Source of the DNA: an uncultured Clostridia bacterium
Lineage (GTDB): Bacteria > Bacillota > Clostridia > RUG12999
Assembly: GCA_949739095.1 (NCBI GenBank)
Contig: CATIYX010000181.1
Coordinates: 1-6,827 of the forward strand
Direction: 5' to 3'
Length of the DNA stretch: 6,827 nt
Position numbers and translations under genes: made by a program. The notes beneath the pieces are model-generated. The model was not told the DNA's origin, did no database searches, and worked only from the letters and a program-made list of their open reading frames with translations. How positions within the stretch are numbered: position 1 is the first letter of the stretch; each line of letters starts with the position of its first letter. This document shows, piece after piece, positions 1 through 5,787 of this stretch.

Positions 1-30
1 GGACCTGCTAAGATAGCAGGTCCTCTTATA
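1..30. terminator. Hairpin terminator of an upstream gene (window edge)
   Basis: Bases 1-10 (GGACCTGCTA) pair perfectly with 14-23 (TAGCAGGTCC) around a 3-nt loop, followed by the U-rich tail TCTTATA. The left arm may continue beyond the window. The same GGACCTGC/GCAGGTCC core recurs at 2066-2088, so the gene at 312-2030 lies between two near-identical hairpins. It probably ends a gene outside the window; its direction cannot be settled. Confidence 0.65.
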
Positions 31-183
31 TTAGCTTAAATATATAAAAATTAGTTCAAAAGAAGCAGGATAAGTTATCTATATGCGGCATGAAAAACTT
101 TTGAAATATAAAAAATAATTTTTGTTCTGACAGAGCGTAATACATGTTAAGTACGGGAGGTTGATATTTTTTTTGAAATAGTG

Positions 184-234
184 ATACAAAATAGGAAAAA
201 ACGTTAATTTCGATTGCAAAGCCTTATTTTGTAT
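184..234. repeat. 10-bp inverted repeat around the promoter of the DUF5054 gene
   Basis: ATACAAAATA (184-193) is repeated in perfect inversion as TATTTTGTAT (225-234). The second arm fills the spacer between the -35 and -10 of the promoter at 214-242, and the first lies upstream of the -35. Arm centres are 41 bp apart, about four helical turns. This would suit a looping or dimeric repressor, but the region is AT-rich, so chance is possible. Confidence 0.3.
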
Positions 235-242
235 GGTAAAAT
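214..242 (+). promoter_or_regulatory. Sigma-A-type promoter for the DUF5054 gene
   Basis: TTGCAA (214-219), a 17-bp spacer, then TAAAAT (237-242). The predicted start near 249 gives a leader of about 60 nt ending in GGAGG (297-301), 10 nt before the ATG. The rest of the 24-311 interval is AT-rich and shows no gene. Confidence 0.6.
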
Positions 243-311
243 GAACGAAATTTTGTTTTTAAAAAAGGTAGAATTAAGAATTTCGGATAATTTGATGGAG
301 GAAAATTAAAA

Positions 312-2030
312 ATGAAAAAAGAAGTATTAGTTCTATTTAAAACACATTTGGATATTGGATTCACTAATTATGCGCACAAGGTGACAAAGGATTATTTAGA
401 AAAGTATATTCCGAGTGCTATTCGGCTTGGATATGAGTTGAAAGATACTGATACGCCCTTTATATGGACGGTTGGTTCATGGCTGATATGGACGGCATTA
501 AAAAATGATAAAGAAAAAATTGTTGAAAAAGCGATTCAAGATGGTATCATTACCTGGCATGCATTGCCGTTTACAACGCAGACGGAGCTTATGAATGGTG
601 CATTATTTGAATATGGATTGAGTATTTCCGATAAGCTTGACAATAGATTTGGGAAAAAGACGATCGCTGCAAAAATGACTGATGTGCCGGGACACACTAT
701 TGGGATGGTTCCATATATGGAAAAACATGGAATTCGATTTTTACATATAGGTGTAAATCCGGCAACGCCTGTACCGAATGTGCCCGCTGTATTTAGATGG
801 AGGTGCGGTGAGAGTGAAATACATGTCATGTATCAGGGAGATTATGGATTGCCAATGGAATTTGATGATTTTGTTGTCTATTTTGCTCATACTGGTGACA
901 ATTGTGGACCACAGAGTGCAGACGCGATTAAAGAAATTTATCGTGATATTCAAACAAAATATCCCGATGCAGAGGTGAAAGCAGCAACCCTTGACGATGT
1001 TGCAGAAAGAATATGTAAATTGCCGGAAATTCCTGTGTTGGAGAAAGAAATTGGGGACACTTGGATATATGGTGCGGCATCGGATCCGCAAAAAATGAGC
1101 AGATATCGTAAAATACTCCGCGTTATATCAGAAAAGAATATTTCTAATATAGATTTGTCGGATAGTGTATTACTTGTTCCGGAACATACGTGGGGAATGG
1201 ATGTCAAAAAGTACTTTCCGGGTACCCAGCATTATTGTTATAAAACATTTGAAAAGCTGGAAGGCTGCAGTGAGCGTACAAAAATTGAAAAGTCATGGCA
1301 GGAACAACGGGATTACGTTTCAAAAGCAGAAAAAATGTTGGGAGTGGCGAGCGATTATCCGATTAGTAAACCCAACTGTTTCGGCTACAGGGAATGCGAG
1401 GACTGTTCCTTAAATGTGGAAATCAGTTGGCAGCTCTTTGATAACTCTGATTATGAGCGACTAAAAGAAACATATATCACCTCAACACAGGAGTGGGCAA
1501 TCTGGGATTATACGAAGGTAGGTCTGCCGGATTATAAAGGGGGCATTTTCACAGCGCGAGTGACGAAAGCATATACGAATGGAGAAAAGAAGTTATTCCA
1601 GCTGGAATTTGACAAAGATTTGGTCGAAACATATGGTCTACCTTATTTTTATGTAGAAATTTCTGAAGAAAATATAGAAATAAAATGGTTTGATAAAAAG
1701 GCATCGGGACTCCCACAGGCATTTTGGCTTAAGTTTAAAGGATATGATGAAAAATGGCAAGTTAATAAAATGAATCAATGGATATATCCGGAAGATATTT
1801 TGGATAGTCCACTAATCGTTGGAGTGGATAAGGGAGTACGAAATGGACAGGTAGAGATAGAGAGTCTTGATACTCCACTTGTTGCACCTTTTGGACGAAG
1901 ATTATTACAATATAATTGCAATAACTTAAAACAGGATTTATATTTTAATTTATATAATAATTTATGGAATACAAACTATTCATTATGGTATTGGGAGGAT
2001 GGACTTTTCCGGTTTGTACTTAAAAAATAA
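312..2030 (+). CDS. DUF5054 protein, GH38-like candidate zinc glycosidase
   Basis: This 572-residue protein has no signal peptide or membrane span, so it should be cytosolic. The start is supported by GGAGG 10 nt upstream. Residues 10-18 (KTHLDIGFT) match the opening of the GH38-type catalytic barrel, where the His and Asp (H12, D14) bind zinc. Residues 123-130 (TDVPGHTI) match the GH38 Asp-x-x-Gly-His element, so D124 is the likely nucleophile and metal ligand. GDTWIYGAASDP (248-259) and PEHTWGMD (290-297) are further family-like blocks. The region after about 400 looks like a beta-rich accessory domain. GH38 enzymes hydrolyse alpha-mannosides; the real substrate here is unknown. At the usual place of the fourth zinc ligand I read PQK (Q260), so either H292 substitutes or the site differs. 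The gene is monocistronic, AT-rich (especially the last 120 bp), and has no sugar-transport neighbours. The family call is from memory of DUF5054; the catalytic role is inferred. Confidence 0.75.
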   Translation: MKKEVLVLFKTHLDIGFTNYAHKVTKDYLEKYIPSAIRLGYELKDTDTPFIWTVGSWLIWTALKNDKEKIVEKAIQDGIITWHALPFTTQTELMNGALFEYGLSISDKLDNRFGKKTIAAKMTDVPGHTIGMVPYMEKHGIRFLHIGVNPATPVPNVPAVFRWRCGESEIHVMYQGDYGLPMEFDDFVVYFAHTGDNCGPQSADAIKEIYRDIQTKYPDAEVKAATLDDVAERICKLPEIPVLEKEIGDTWIYGAASDPQKMSRYRKILRVISEKNISNIDLSDSVLLVPEHTWGMDVKKYFPGTQHYCYKTFEKLEGCSERTKIEKSWQEQRDYVSKAEKMLGVASDYPISKPNCFGYRECEDCSLNVEISWQLFDNSDYERLKETYITSTQEWAIWDYTKVGLPDYKGGIFTARVTKAYTNGEKKLFQLEFDKDLVETYGLPYFYVEISEENIEIKWFDKKASGLPQAFWLKFKGYDEKWQVNKMNQWIYPEDILDSPLIVGVDKGVRNGQVEIESLDTPLVAPFGRRLLQYNCNNLKQDLYFNLYNNLWNTNYSLWYWEDGLFRFVLKK

Positions 2031-2049
2031 TTTGTTAAAAAGAGATTTA

Positions 2050-2104
2050 TTTATAGGTATAGAAAGGACCTGCTAGTTTGGCAGGTCCTTTCTATACCTA
2101 TAAA
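2050..2104. terminator. Bidirectional terminator, 24-bp perfect stem
   Basis: Bases 2050-2073 are perfectly complementary to 2081-2104 around the 7-nt loop TAGTTTG. The inner GC-rich core GGACCTGC/GCAGGTCC is followed by TTTCTATA on both strands, so it can end both the DUF5054 transcript and the convergent bofA transcript. The bofA stop codon (2098-2100) lies inside the right arm. Confidence 0.85.
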
Positions 2105-2352
2105 ATATATTTTAAAATTAATAAAAGCGCAAATCCGGGCAACCCTAAAACGCCGCAGGTAAGACAAGTGATTGGATTGATACCGATGTTAATTCCAAAG
2201 GGAATACAAATATAATTGACAACCAGCAGCGCCAGTCCACCTAAAATACTGTTTAACATGATTTTCCAAACAAACCGCAGCGGACCTGTAAAGAGCCAGG
2301 CAGAAATAACCACGGCAACCAACACGGAAATGAAAATCAAAATTTCTTGCAT
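2098..2352 (-). CDS. bofA: BofA family protein (pro-sigma-K processing inhibitor)
   Basis: This is an 84-residue membrane protein, close to the usual 85-90 of the family. In Bacillus, BofA sits in the forespore outer membrane with SpoIVFA and holds the SpoIVFB protease inactive until the sigma-K checkpoint is released. Two hydrophobic segments (about 3-22 and 32-50) precede the diagnostic C-terminal block: GINIGINP (53-60) and GVLGLPG (67-73). I chose the ATG at 2352 because GTGAGG (2361-2366 on the complementary strand) lies 8 nt upstream. An upstream in-frame ATG at 2391 would add 13 polar residues and lacks as good a site. The gene stands alone, convergent with the DUF5054 gene. Many Clostridia keep BofA without the full B. 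subtilis checkpoint, so the exact partner here is an inference. Confidence 0.88.
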   Translation of the reverse strand: MQEILIFISVLVAVVISAWLFTGPLRFVWKIMLNSILGGLALLVVNYICIPFGINIGINPITCLTCGVLGLPGFALLLILKYIL

Positions 2353-2410
2353 AAGTTTTTCCTCACTTTCATTGGACTGGCATTTGTACATTTATATGAA
2401 GCAACTTCAC

Positions 2411-2418
2411 ATTATATG
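2411..2418 (-). promoter_or_regulatory. Possible -10 element for bofA
   Basis: The minus strand reads CATATAAT, seven of eight positions of the sigma-E -10 consensus (CATACAnT), and it also contains TATAAT. It lies about 60 nt upstream of the bofA start. I could not find a convincing -35 of either class at the right distance. Sigma-E control of bofA is known in Bacillus; here it is only suggested. Confidence 0.25.
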
Positions 2419-2444
2419 CCTAGGTATAAAATTCTGAGAAGTCA

Positions 2445-2473
2445 TTGACAAAAAGGATATACAATAGTATAAT
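2445..2473 (+). promoter_or_regulatory. Perfect-consensus sigma-A promoter
   Basis: TTGACA (2445-2450), a 17-bp spacer, and TATAAT (2468-2473) match consensus at all 12 positions. Start of transcription is expected near 2480, giving a leader of about 100 nt to the small membrane protein at 2581. Such a promoter should be strong and constitutive unless the leader controls it. Confidence 0.8.
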
Positions 2474-2479
2474 AAAAGA

Positions 2480-2566
2480 ATAGGTACAACTTATACGGGT
2501 TTCTTTGACTCCTGATGTATTTTGCGTCTTACGAGTACGGGATACCTGAAAACGGTATTGCGGGAA
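2480..2566 (+). promoter_or_regulatory. Long 5' leader, unclassified
   Basis: Between the predicted start near 2480 and the ribosome-binding site (2567-2572) are about 87 nt without a separate gene. A small hairpin can form (ATACC at 2532-2536 with GGTAT at 2554-2558) just upstream of the site. I recognise no known riboswitch. It may be only an untranslated leader. Confidence 0.3.
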
Positions 2567-2580
2567 GGAGGGAAAGAAGA

Positions 2581-2877
2581 ATGACAGAAGCAGAACAGAT
2601 GGCAGTATATAATTTACAGGTGATGGGTCTTAAAGCAGAAGTTGCGCAGCGGTTTGTGGCAATCGCATTGATGGTGGTTGCTTGCGTTGCGTTGGTGGTT
2701 GCAATTATTGCACTGTGCAATTATATCATGAAATGCCGTGCGGAAATTGCTGCGGTGAAAGGCGAAGTGCAGCCGGAAGTGGTTGATACGTCTTACACAA
2801 CATTAAATCTGGACGGGATGAATGATGTACAGCCGGAAGCGATTGATGTACAGGAATCAGACGATTCGGCAGAATAA
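2581..2877 (+). CDS. Small single-span membrane protein, unknown function
   Basis: I do not recognise this 98-residue protein. The start is the ATG at 2581, preceded by GGAGGG (2567-2572) with 8-nt spacing; an in-frame ATG at 2515 would give an unlikely extension through the leader. An N-terminal amphipathic stretch (1-24) leads into one hydrophobic span (about 25-48). A short basic patch (KCR, 51-53) follows, so by the positive-inside rule the C-terminus should face the cytoplasm. The tail is acidic (ending QESDDSAE) and carries a tandem motif, VQPEVVD (63-69) and VQPEAID (83-89), 20 residues apart. Cysteines at 35, 46 and 52 flank or lie in the membrane. It is monocistronic, with a perfect promoter and its own terminator, which suggests abundant expression. 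A scaffold or regulator role would be a guess. Confidence 0.7.
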   Translation: MTEAEQMAVYNLQVMGLKAEVAQRFVAIALMVVACVALVVAIIALCNYIMKCRAEIAAVKGEVQPEVVDTSYTTLNLDGMNDVQPEAIDVQESDDSAE

Positions 2878-2885
2878 TGCGGGGC

Positions 2886-2919
2886 AGGCTGCTTCTTAGG
2901 AAGATGTAGCCTACTTTTT
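2886..2919 (+). terminator. Intrinsic terminator after the small membrane protein
   Basis: The 11-nt arms 2887-2897 and 2901-2911 pair around a 3-nt loop (AGG), with one mismatch and one G-U pair; A2886-T2912 extends the stem. A TTTTT run follows at 2915-2919. It lies 9 nt past the stop codon. Confidence 0.8.
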
Positions 2920-2930
2920 AGCAGTATGTA

Positions 2931-2961
2931 AACTGGGATAGAGAGTTTCTCTATCCCAGTT
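2931..2961 (+). terminator. 14-bp perfect hairpin just upstream of the QueG-like gene
   Basis: AACTGGGATAGAGA (2931-2944) pairs perfectly with 2948-2961 around GTT. The tail TTCTGTTATGG is poor in U for a terminator. The ribosome-binding site of the next gene starts 8 nt later (2969), leaving no room for a promoter in between. It may be a second terminator, an attenuator, or an RNA-protecting structure. Confidence 0.6.
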
Positions 2962-2980
2962 CTGTTATGGAGGGAACTGC

Positions 2981-3676
2981 ATGGAATATAATCAAAAAAT
3001 CAGAACATTTTTGTTGCAGCAGGGGGCAAGTGAAGTGGGTTTTTCCAAGGTTGGCGAGACACTAACAGAAGTTTTGCTGCCAGAGTATCATACAGCGCTG
3101 CCGTTGCAATATGCTGTGAGTATTGTTGTCAAATTGTCAGATGTGGTAGTGGATACTGTCACAGACAAGCCAACGCACGCTTATTTTCATCATTACCGTA
3201 CGGTGAATAGCTTGCTTGATAGGTTGGCACTTCAGACAGGACTTTATATGGAACAGCATGGATTCCATTATTTTCCGGTTGCAGCGTCCCAAAGCATTAA
3301 TGGATATCAGGGGATGTTTCCCCATAAAATAGCGGCGCGGCTCAGTGGACTGGGCGACATTGGAAAAAACGCGCTGTTTTTATCCAAACAATATGGTCCA
3401 CGTGTCCGTCTGGCGACTGTTTTGACAGATATGCCGTTTGAGCAAGAAACGGAACCGGGCGGCGGCTGTATTGGCTGCGGGAAATGTGTGTCGCTGTGTC
3501 CGGCAATGGCAATCAGCGGCAGAGCATTTGATTCCCGAAATCCTATGCAGGAATTAGTGGACCGACCAGCCTGTTCCGACTATATGAAACGGCATTTTCA
3601 GAAAATTGGGCGCGGCAGTGTCTGTGGCGTTTGTATACAGTGCTGCCCTGTCGGGAATCATACCAAAGAACAGTAG
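2981..3676 (+). CDS. Short QueG-like 4Fe-4S double-cluster protein
   Basis: This is a 231-residue cytosolic protein. GGAGGG at 2969-2974 lies 6 nt before the ATG. Residues 121-130 (LSGLGDIGKN) match the GLGxIGKN motif of epoxyqueuosine reductase QueG. Two cluster motifs follow: C163-x2-C166-x2-C169-x3-C173-Pro, and C215-x2-C218-x3-C222-Pro with C198 and C221 nearby. QueG reduces epoxyqueuosine to queuosine in tRNA using cobalamin and two 4Fe-4S clusters. True QueG proteins run to about 310-390 residues and many carry C-terminal HEAT repeats; this one ends right after the second cluster, so it belongs to the shorter QueG-like group whose substrates are mostly unknown. No promoter is evident in the 19 nt after the upstream hairpin, so expression may come from read-through. 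It converges on sod with a 6-bp gap. The redox role is fairly sure, queuosine synthesis is not. Confidence 0.8.
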   Translation: MEYNQKIRTFLLQQGASEVGFSKVGETLTEVLLPEYHTALPLQYAVSIVVKLSDVVVDTVTDKPTHAYFHHYRTVNSLLDRLALQTGLYMEQHGFHYFPVAASQSINGYQGMFPHKIAARLSGLGDIGKNALFLSKQYGPRVRLATVLTDMPFEQETEPGGGCIGCGKCVSLCPAMAISGRAFDSRNPMQELVDRPACSDYMKRHFQKIGRGSVCGVCIQCCPVGNHTKEQ

Positions 3677-3682
3677 ACAGCG

Positions 3683-4303
3683 TTATGCCTTTGCCCAGCG
3701 TTCGGCGGCAAAGGCATAGTTTGCGACATTCCACCAATATCCGATGTAATGGTCACGCCTGTTTTTATATTTGAGATAGTAGGCATGTTCCCACACATCA
3801 ATACACATCAGAGGTGTGAGACCTTGCGTGAGCGGCGTGTCTTGATTGGCTGTGGAAATGATTTTCAGATTTTTGGATTTGTCTTTGACAAGCCATGCCC
3901 AGCCGGAACCAAACCGTTTCATGCCGGCTTGTTTCATAGCAGCTTTCCAGTCGTCTATAGACCCGAATTTTTGTTCCAAAGCCTCTTTGAACGCACCTTC
4001 CGGCTGCTGTTGGCGCGGCAGGGTCATGTTTGAAAAATAGAATTCATGATTATATACGCCGCCCGCATTGTTTTTGACATCCTCGCGAATAGCGGCAGGT
4101 AAACGGTTGTAGTTTGTCACAAGCTGTGTCAGTGACCAGTTTTGATAGGCAGGGTAGGGCGCTAACAACTCATTGAGTTTTTCCACATAGGCTTTCATAT
4201 GCCGGTCGTGGTGCAAATGCATTGTCTGCGTGTCGATATAAGGTTCCAGTAGATTATAGGGATAGGGTAGGGGCATTAAGGTAAAGGGATAGTTTTGATT
4301 CAT
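3683..4303 (-). CDS. sodA: Superoxide dismutase, Mn-type Fe/Mn family
   Basis: This 206-residue protein is full length for the Fe/Mn family, which converts superoxide to oxygen and hydrogen peroxide. The metal ligands are all present: H31 in TMHLHHDRH, H86 in YNHEFYF, and D169 and H173 in IDVWEHAYYLKY. The second-sphere Tyr (Y39, in KAYV) is also there. NNAGGVYNH with Gly at 82, together with Gln154 in NQDTPL, is the Mn-type pattern; Fe-type enzymes carry the Gln at the first place. A slight oddity is Phe90 where most members have Trp. There is no signal peptide, so it is cytosolic. AAAGGA (4314-4319 on the complementary strand) supports the start. The promoter is weakly indicated: TGC-TATGAT on the minus strand at 4332-4324, but that would leave a very short leader. 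It is divergent from dinB. Confidence 0.95.
   Translation of the reverse strand: MNQNYPFTLMPLPYPYNLLEPYIDTQTMHLHHDRHMKAYVEKLNELLAPYPAYQNWSLTQLVTNYNRLPAAIREDVKNNAGGVYNHEFYFSNMTLPRQQQPEGAFKEALEQKFGSIDDWKAAMKQAGMKRFGSGWAWLVKDKSKNLKIISTANQDTPLTQGLTPLMCIDVWEHAYYLKYKNRRDHYIGYWWNVANYAFAAERWAKA
3684..3718. terminator. 12-bp hairpin inside the 3' end of sod
   Basis: TATGCCTTTGCC (3684-3695) pairs perfectly with GGCAAAGGCATA (3707-3718) around an 11-nt loop. It is formed by the last eleven codons of sod (YAFAAERWAKA) and two bases of its stop codon. For the QueG-like gene it lies 8 nt past the stop. Neither side has a clear U-tract, so it may protect mRNA 3' ends rather than terminate alone. Confidence 0.5.
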
Positions 4304-4323
4304 GTCAATCCGTCCTTTCTAAA

Positions 4324-4332
4324 ATCATAGCA
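4324..4332 (-). promoter_or_regulatory. sodA: Possible extended -10 for sod
   Basis: The minus strand reads TGCTATGAT, an extended -10 (TGn-TATGAT), about 20 nt upstream of the sod ATG. The predicted start would fall at the Shine-Dalgarno itself, which is tight, and no -35 is clear. Confidence 0.22.
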
Positions 4333-4351
4333 TGATGAATAGAAAATACAT

Positions 4352-4382
4352 AAAGTCAGCTTAAGTAATCATAGCTGACTTT
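4352..4382. repeat. 10-bp inverted repeat between sod and dinB
   Basis: AAAGTCAGCT (4352-4361) is repeated in perfect inversion at 4373-4382, with an 11-bp spacer. It lies upstream of both divergent genes and touches the candidate -35 of dinB (4381-4386), so an operator shared by sod and dinB is plausible. It is in the wrong place to terminate either gene. Confidence 0.45.
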
Positions 4383-4409
4383 GCCAATTGATGATATTAT
4401 TACTATATG
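4381..4409 (+). promoter_or_regulatory. dinB: Candidate dinB promoter
   Basis: TTGCCA (4381-4386), a 17-bp spacer, and TATATG (4404-4409): a fair -35 with a weak -10. No LexA/SOS box (CGAAC-N4-GTTCG type) is visible in the dinB upstream region. GCGC at 4412-4415 and 4419-4422 can form a small hairpin in the leader. Confidence 0.3.
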
Positions 4410-4452
4410 CGGCGCTACGCGCAAAAAACACAGAAAAGAAGGGGGACAGCTC

Positions 4453-5688
4453 ATGGAACGGGTGATTCTGCACTGCGATATGAATGGATTTTATGCCTCT
4501 GTAGAGGGACTGGAACATCCAGAATTACAGGATAAACCATTTGCTGTCTGTGGAGACCCGGAAAGCCGGCATGGCATTATTCTGGCGAAAAATGAGATAG
4601 CAAAACAATATGGCGTCAAAACAGCGGAGACCATTTGGCAGGCGAAACGAAAATGCCCGGGGCTGGTATTGTTGCAGGCACACCATGAGAAATATGCACG
4701 CTATTCAAAATTAGCAAATAGCATATATCAGGAATATACAGATAGGGTGGAGCCGTTCAGTATAGATGAATCGTGGTTGGATGTGACAGGAAGCCAGAGA
4801 TTATTTGGCAGCGGCAAAGAGATTGCAGATGAACTGCGCCGGCGTATCAATCAGGAATTAGGACTTACTATTTCTGTTGGCGTTTCGTTTAATAAAGTGT
4901 TTTCAAAAATGGGTAGTGATTATCGAAAACCAAATGCAACAACGGTGATCACGCGGCGGAATTATAAACAGTTACTATATCCATTGCCTGTTTCAGATCT
5001 GATATTAGTGGGGCATGCAGCAGCGGAAAAACTGAAAAGTATTGGTATTGAAACCATCGGACAGCTGGCGGGGAGTAACAGAGAAATACTAAAAAGGCTA
5101 CTGGGGAAAATGGGGGAAACCATTTATGCCTATGCAAATGGCGATGACCCGCGAGAAGTGGCGCACACGGACGAGCATAGAGAGGTGAAGTCTGTGGGTA
5201 ACAGTATGACGTTTAAGAGAAATTTAACGCAGCCGGAAGAAGTGCGCTCCGGTGTGGTGTTTTTGGCGGATACTGTAGCAGGACGGTTGCGCACACAACA
5301 TAAAAAATGTTTGACGGTTCAGGTTACACTGCGTGATCCTGATTTTCGTGACAGCGCCAAACAGAAAAAACTGACGCGTGCAACCAATTTGGCGGGAGAA
5401 ATTTCGCAGGCGGCAATGGAACTGATTGGGACGTTTTGGAAACAGGGAACACCGATACGGCTGATTTCGGTCACGGCAGCACAGCTCCAGGACGAGAATC
5501 AAGTGCAGCAATTGACCTTTTGGGAGGATACTGAGGGAAAGAAACGAGAACAATTGGAAAAATTGGAGCGTACTATGGATACTATCCGCGGGCGTTATGG
5601 AACAGACAGTATTCGCTTTGGCAGCAATGTTGCAAATGAACTGGTGGAAAAAGGACCACAGAAAGAAAGTTCACCTTTGGAAGAATAG
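4453..5688 (+). CDS. dinB: DNA polymerase IV (Y-family translesion polymerase)
   Basis: This 411-residue, full-length Y-family polymerase copies past damaged bases. The catalytic carboxylates are D9 (CDMNGFYASVE, 8-18) and D105-E106 (FSIDESWLD, 102-110). Y14 is the expected steric gate that excludes ribonucleotides. SDYRKPNATTVI (155-166) is the palm/finger block, and LVGHAAAEKLKSIGIETIGQL (185-205) the thumb helix-hairpin-helix. KSVGNSMTF (246-254) opens the little-finger domain. QLTFW (353-357) matches the beta-clamp binding motif (QLxLF-like), followed by a helical tail that ends RYGTDSIRFGS. N11 in place of the more usual Asp is common in clostridial homologues and is not the catalytic residue. 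I chose the ATG at 4453 because AAGAAGGGGG (4436-4445) lies 7 nt upstream; a TTG at 4381 is in frame but overlaps the promoter region. The gene is monocistronic and convergent with the CYTH gene. Confidence 0.95.
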   Translation: MERVILHCDMNGFYASVEGLEHPELQDKPFAVCGDPESRHGIILAKNEIAKQYGVKTAETIWQAKRKCPGLVLLQAHHEKYARYSKLANSIYQEYTDRVEPFSIDESWLDVTGSQRLFGSGKEIADELRRRINQELGLTISVGVSFNKVFSKMGSDYRKPNATTVITRRNYKQLLYPLPVSDLILVGHAAAEKLKSIGIETIGQLAGSNREILKRLLGKMGETIYAYANGDDPREVAHTDEHREVKSVGNSMTFKRNLTQPEEVRSGVVFLADTVAGRLRTQHKKCLTVQVTLRDPDFRDSAKQKKLTRATNLAGEISQAAMELIGTFWKQGTPIRLISVTAAQLQDENQVQQLTFWEDTEGKKREQLEKLERTMDTIRGRYGTDSIRFGSNVANELVEKGPQKESSPLEE

Positions 5689-5748
5689 AAAAGAGCTACA
5701 TTTTGATAGGCATAGTTTATTCGGGGTTCTTAGTTGAAATAGAAAAAC

Positions 5749-5787
5749 AGGTCACGATTTGCATGAATAAACCGTGACCTATTTTTT
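5749..5787. terminator. Bidirectional terminator between dinB and the CYTH gene
   Basis: AGGTCACG (5749-5756) pairs with CGTGACCT (5773-5780); an inner TTT/AAA can add three pairs after one mismatch. TTTTTT follows on the plus strand (5782-5787). The minus strand continues GTTTTTCTATTT. The CYTH stop codon (5786-5788) overlaps the plus-strand T-run. Confidence 0.85.

Noticed and set aside
2353..2391. Longer BofA starting at 2391
   Set aside because: It would add 13 polar residues; GTGAGG 8 nt before 2352 and the family length support the shorter form.
2515..2580. N-terminal extension of the small membrane protein from an ATG at 2515
   Set aside because: It has no ribosome-binding site and reads through the leader and the Shine-Dalgarno at 2567-2572, which fits the ATG at 2581 far better.
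3749..4040. Plus-strand open frames across sod
   Set aside because: They are antisense to a clear superoxide dismutase with all ligands and have no ribosome-binding site.
4381..4452. Longer DinB starting at TTG 4381
   Set aside because: It would overlap the inverted repeat and candidate promoter; family members start close to the catalytic Asp, as the ATG at 4453 does.
4453..4510. Loss of a catalytic Asp in DinB (Asn at residue 11)
   Set aside because: The catalytic Asp is D9; residue 11 varies in the family and Asn is usual in clostridial homologues.
5224..5553. Minus-strand open frame across dinB
   Set aside because: It lies opposite a well-conserved polymerase and looks like nothing known; a shadow frame.
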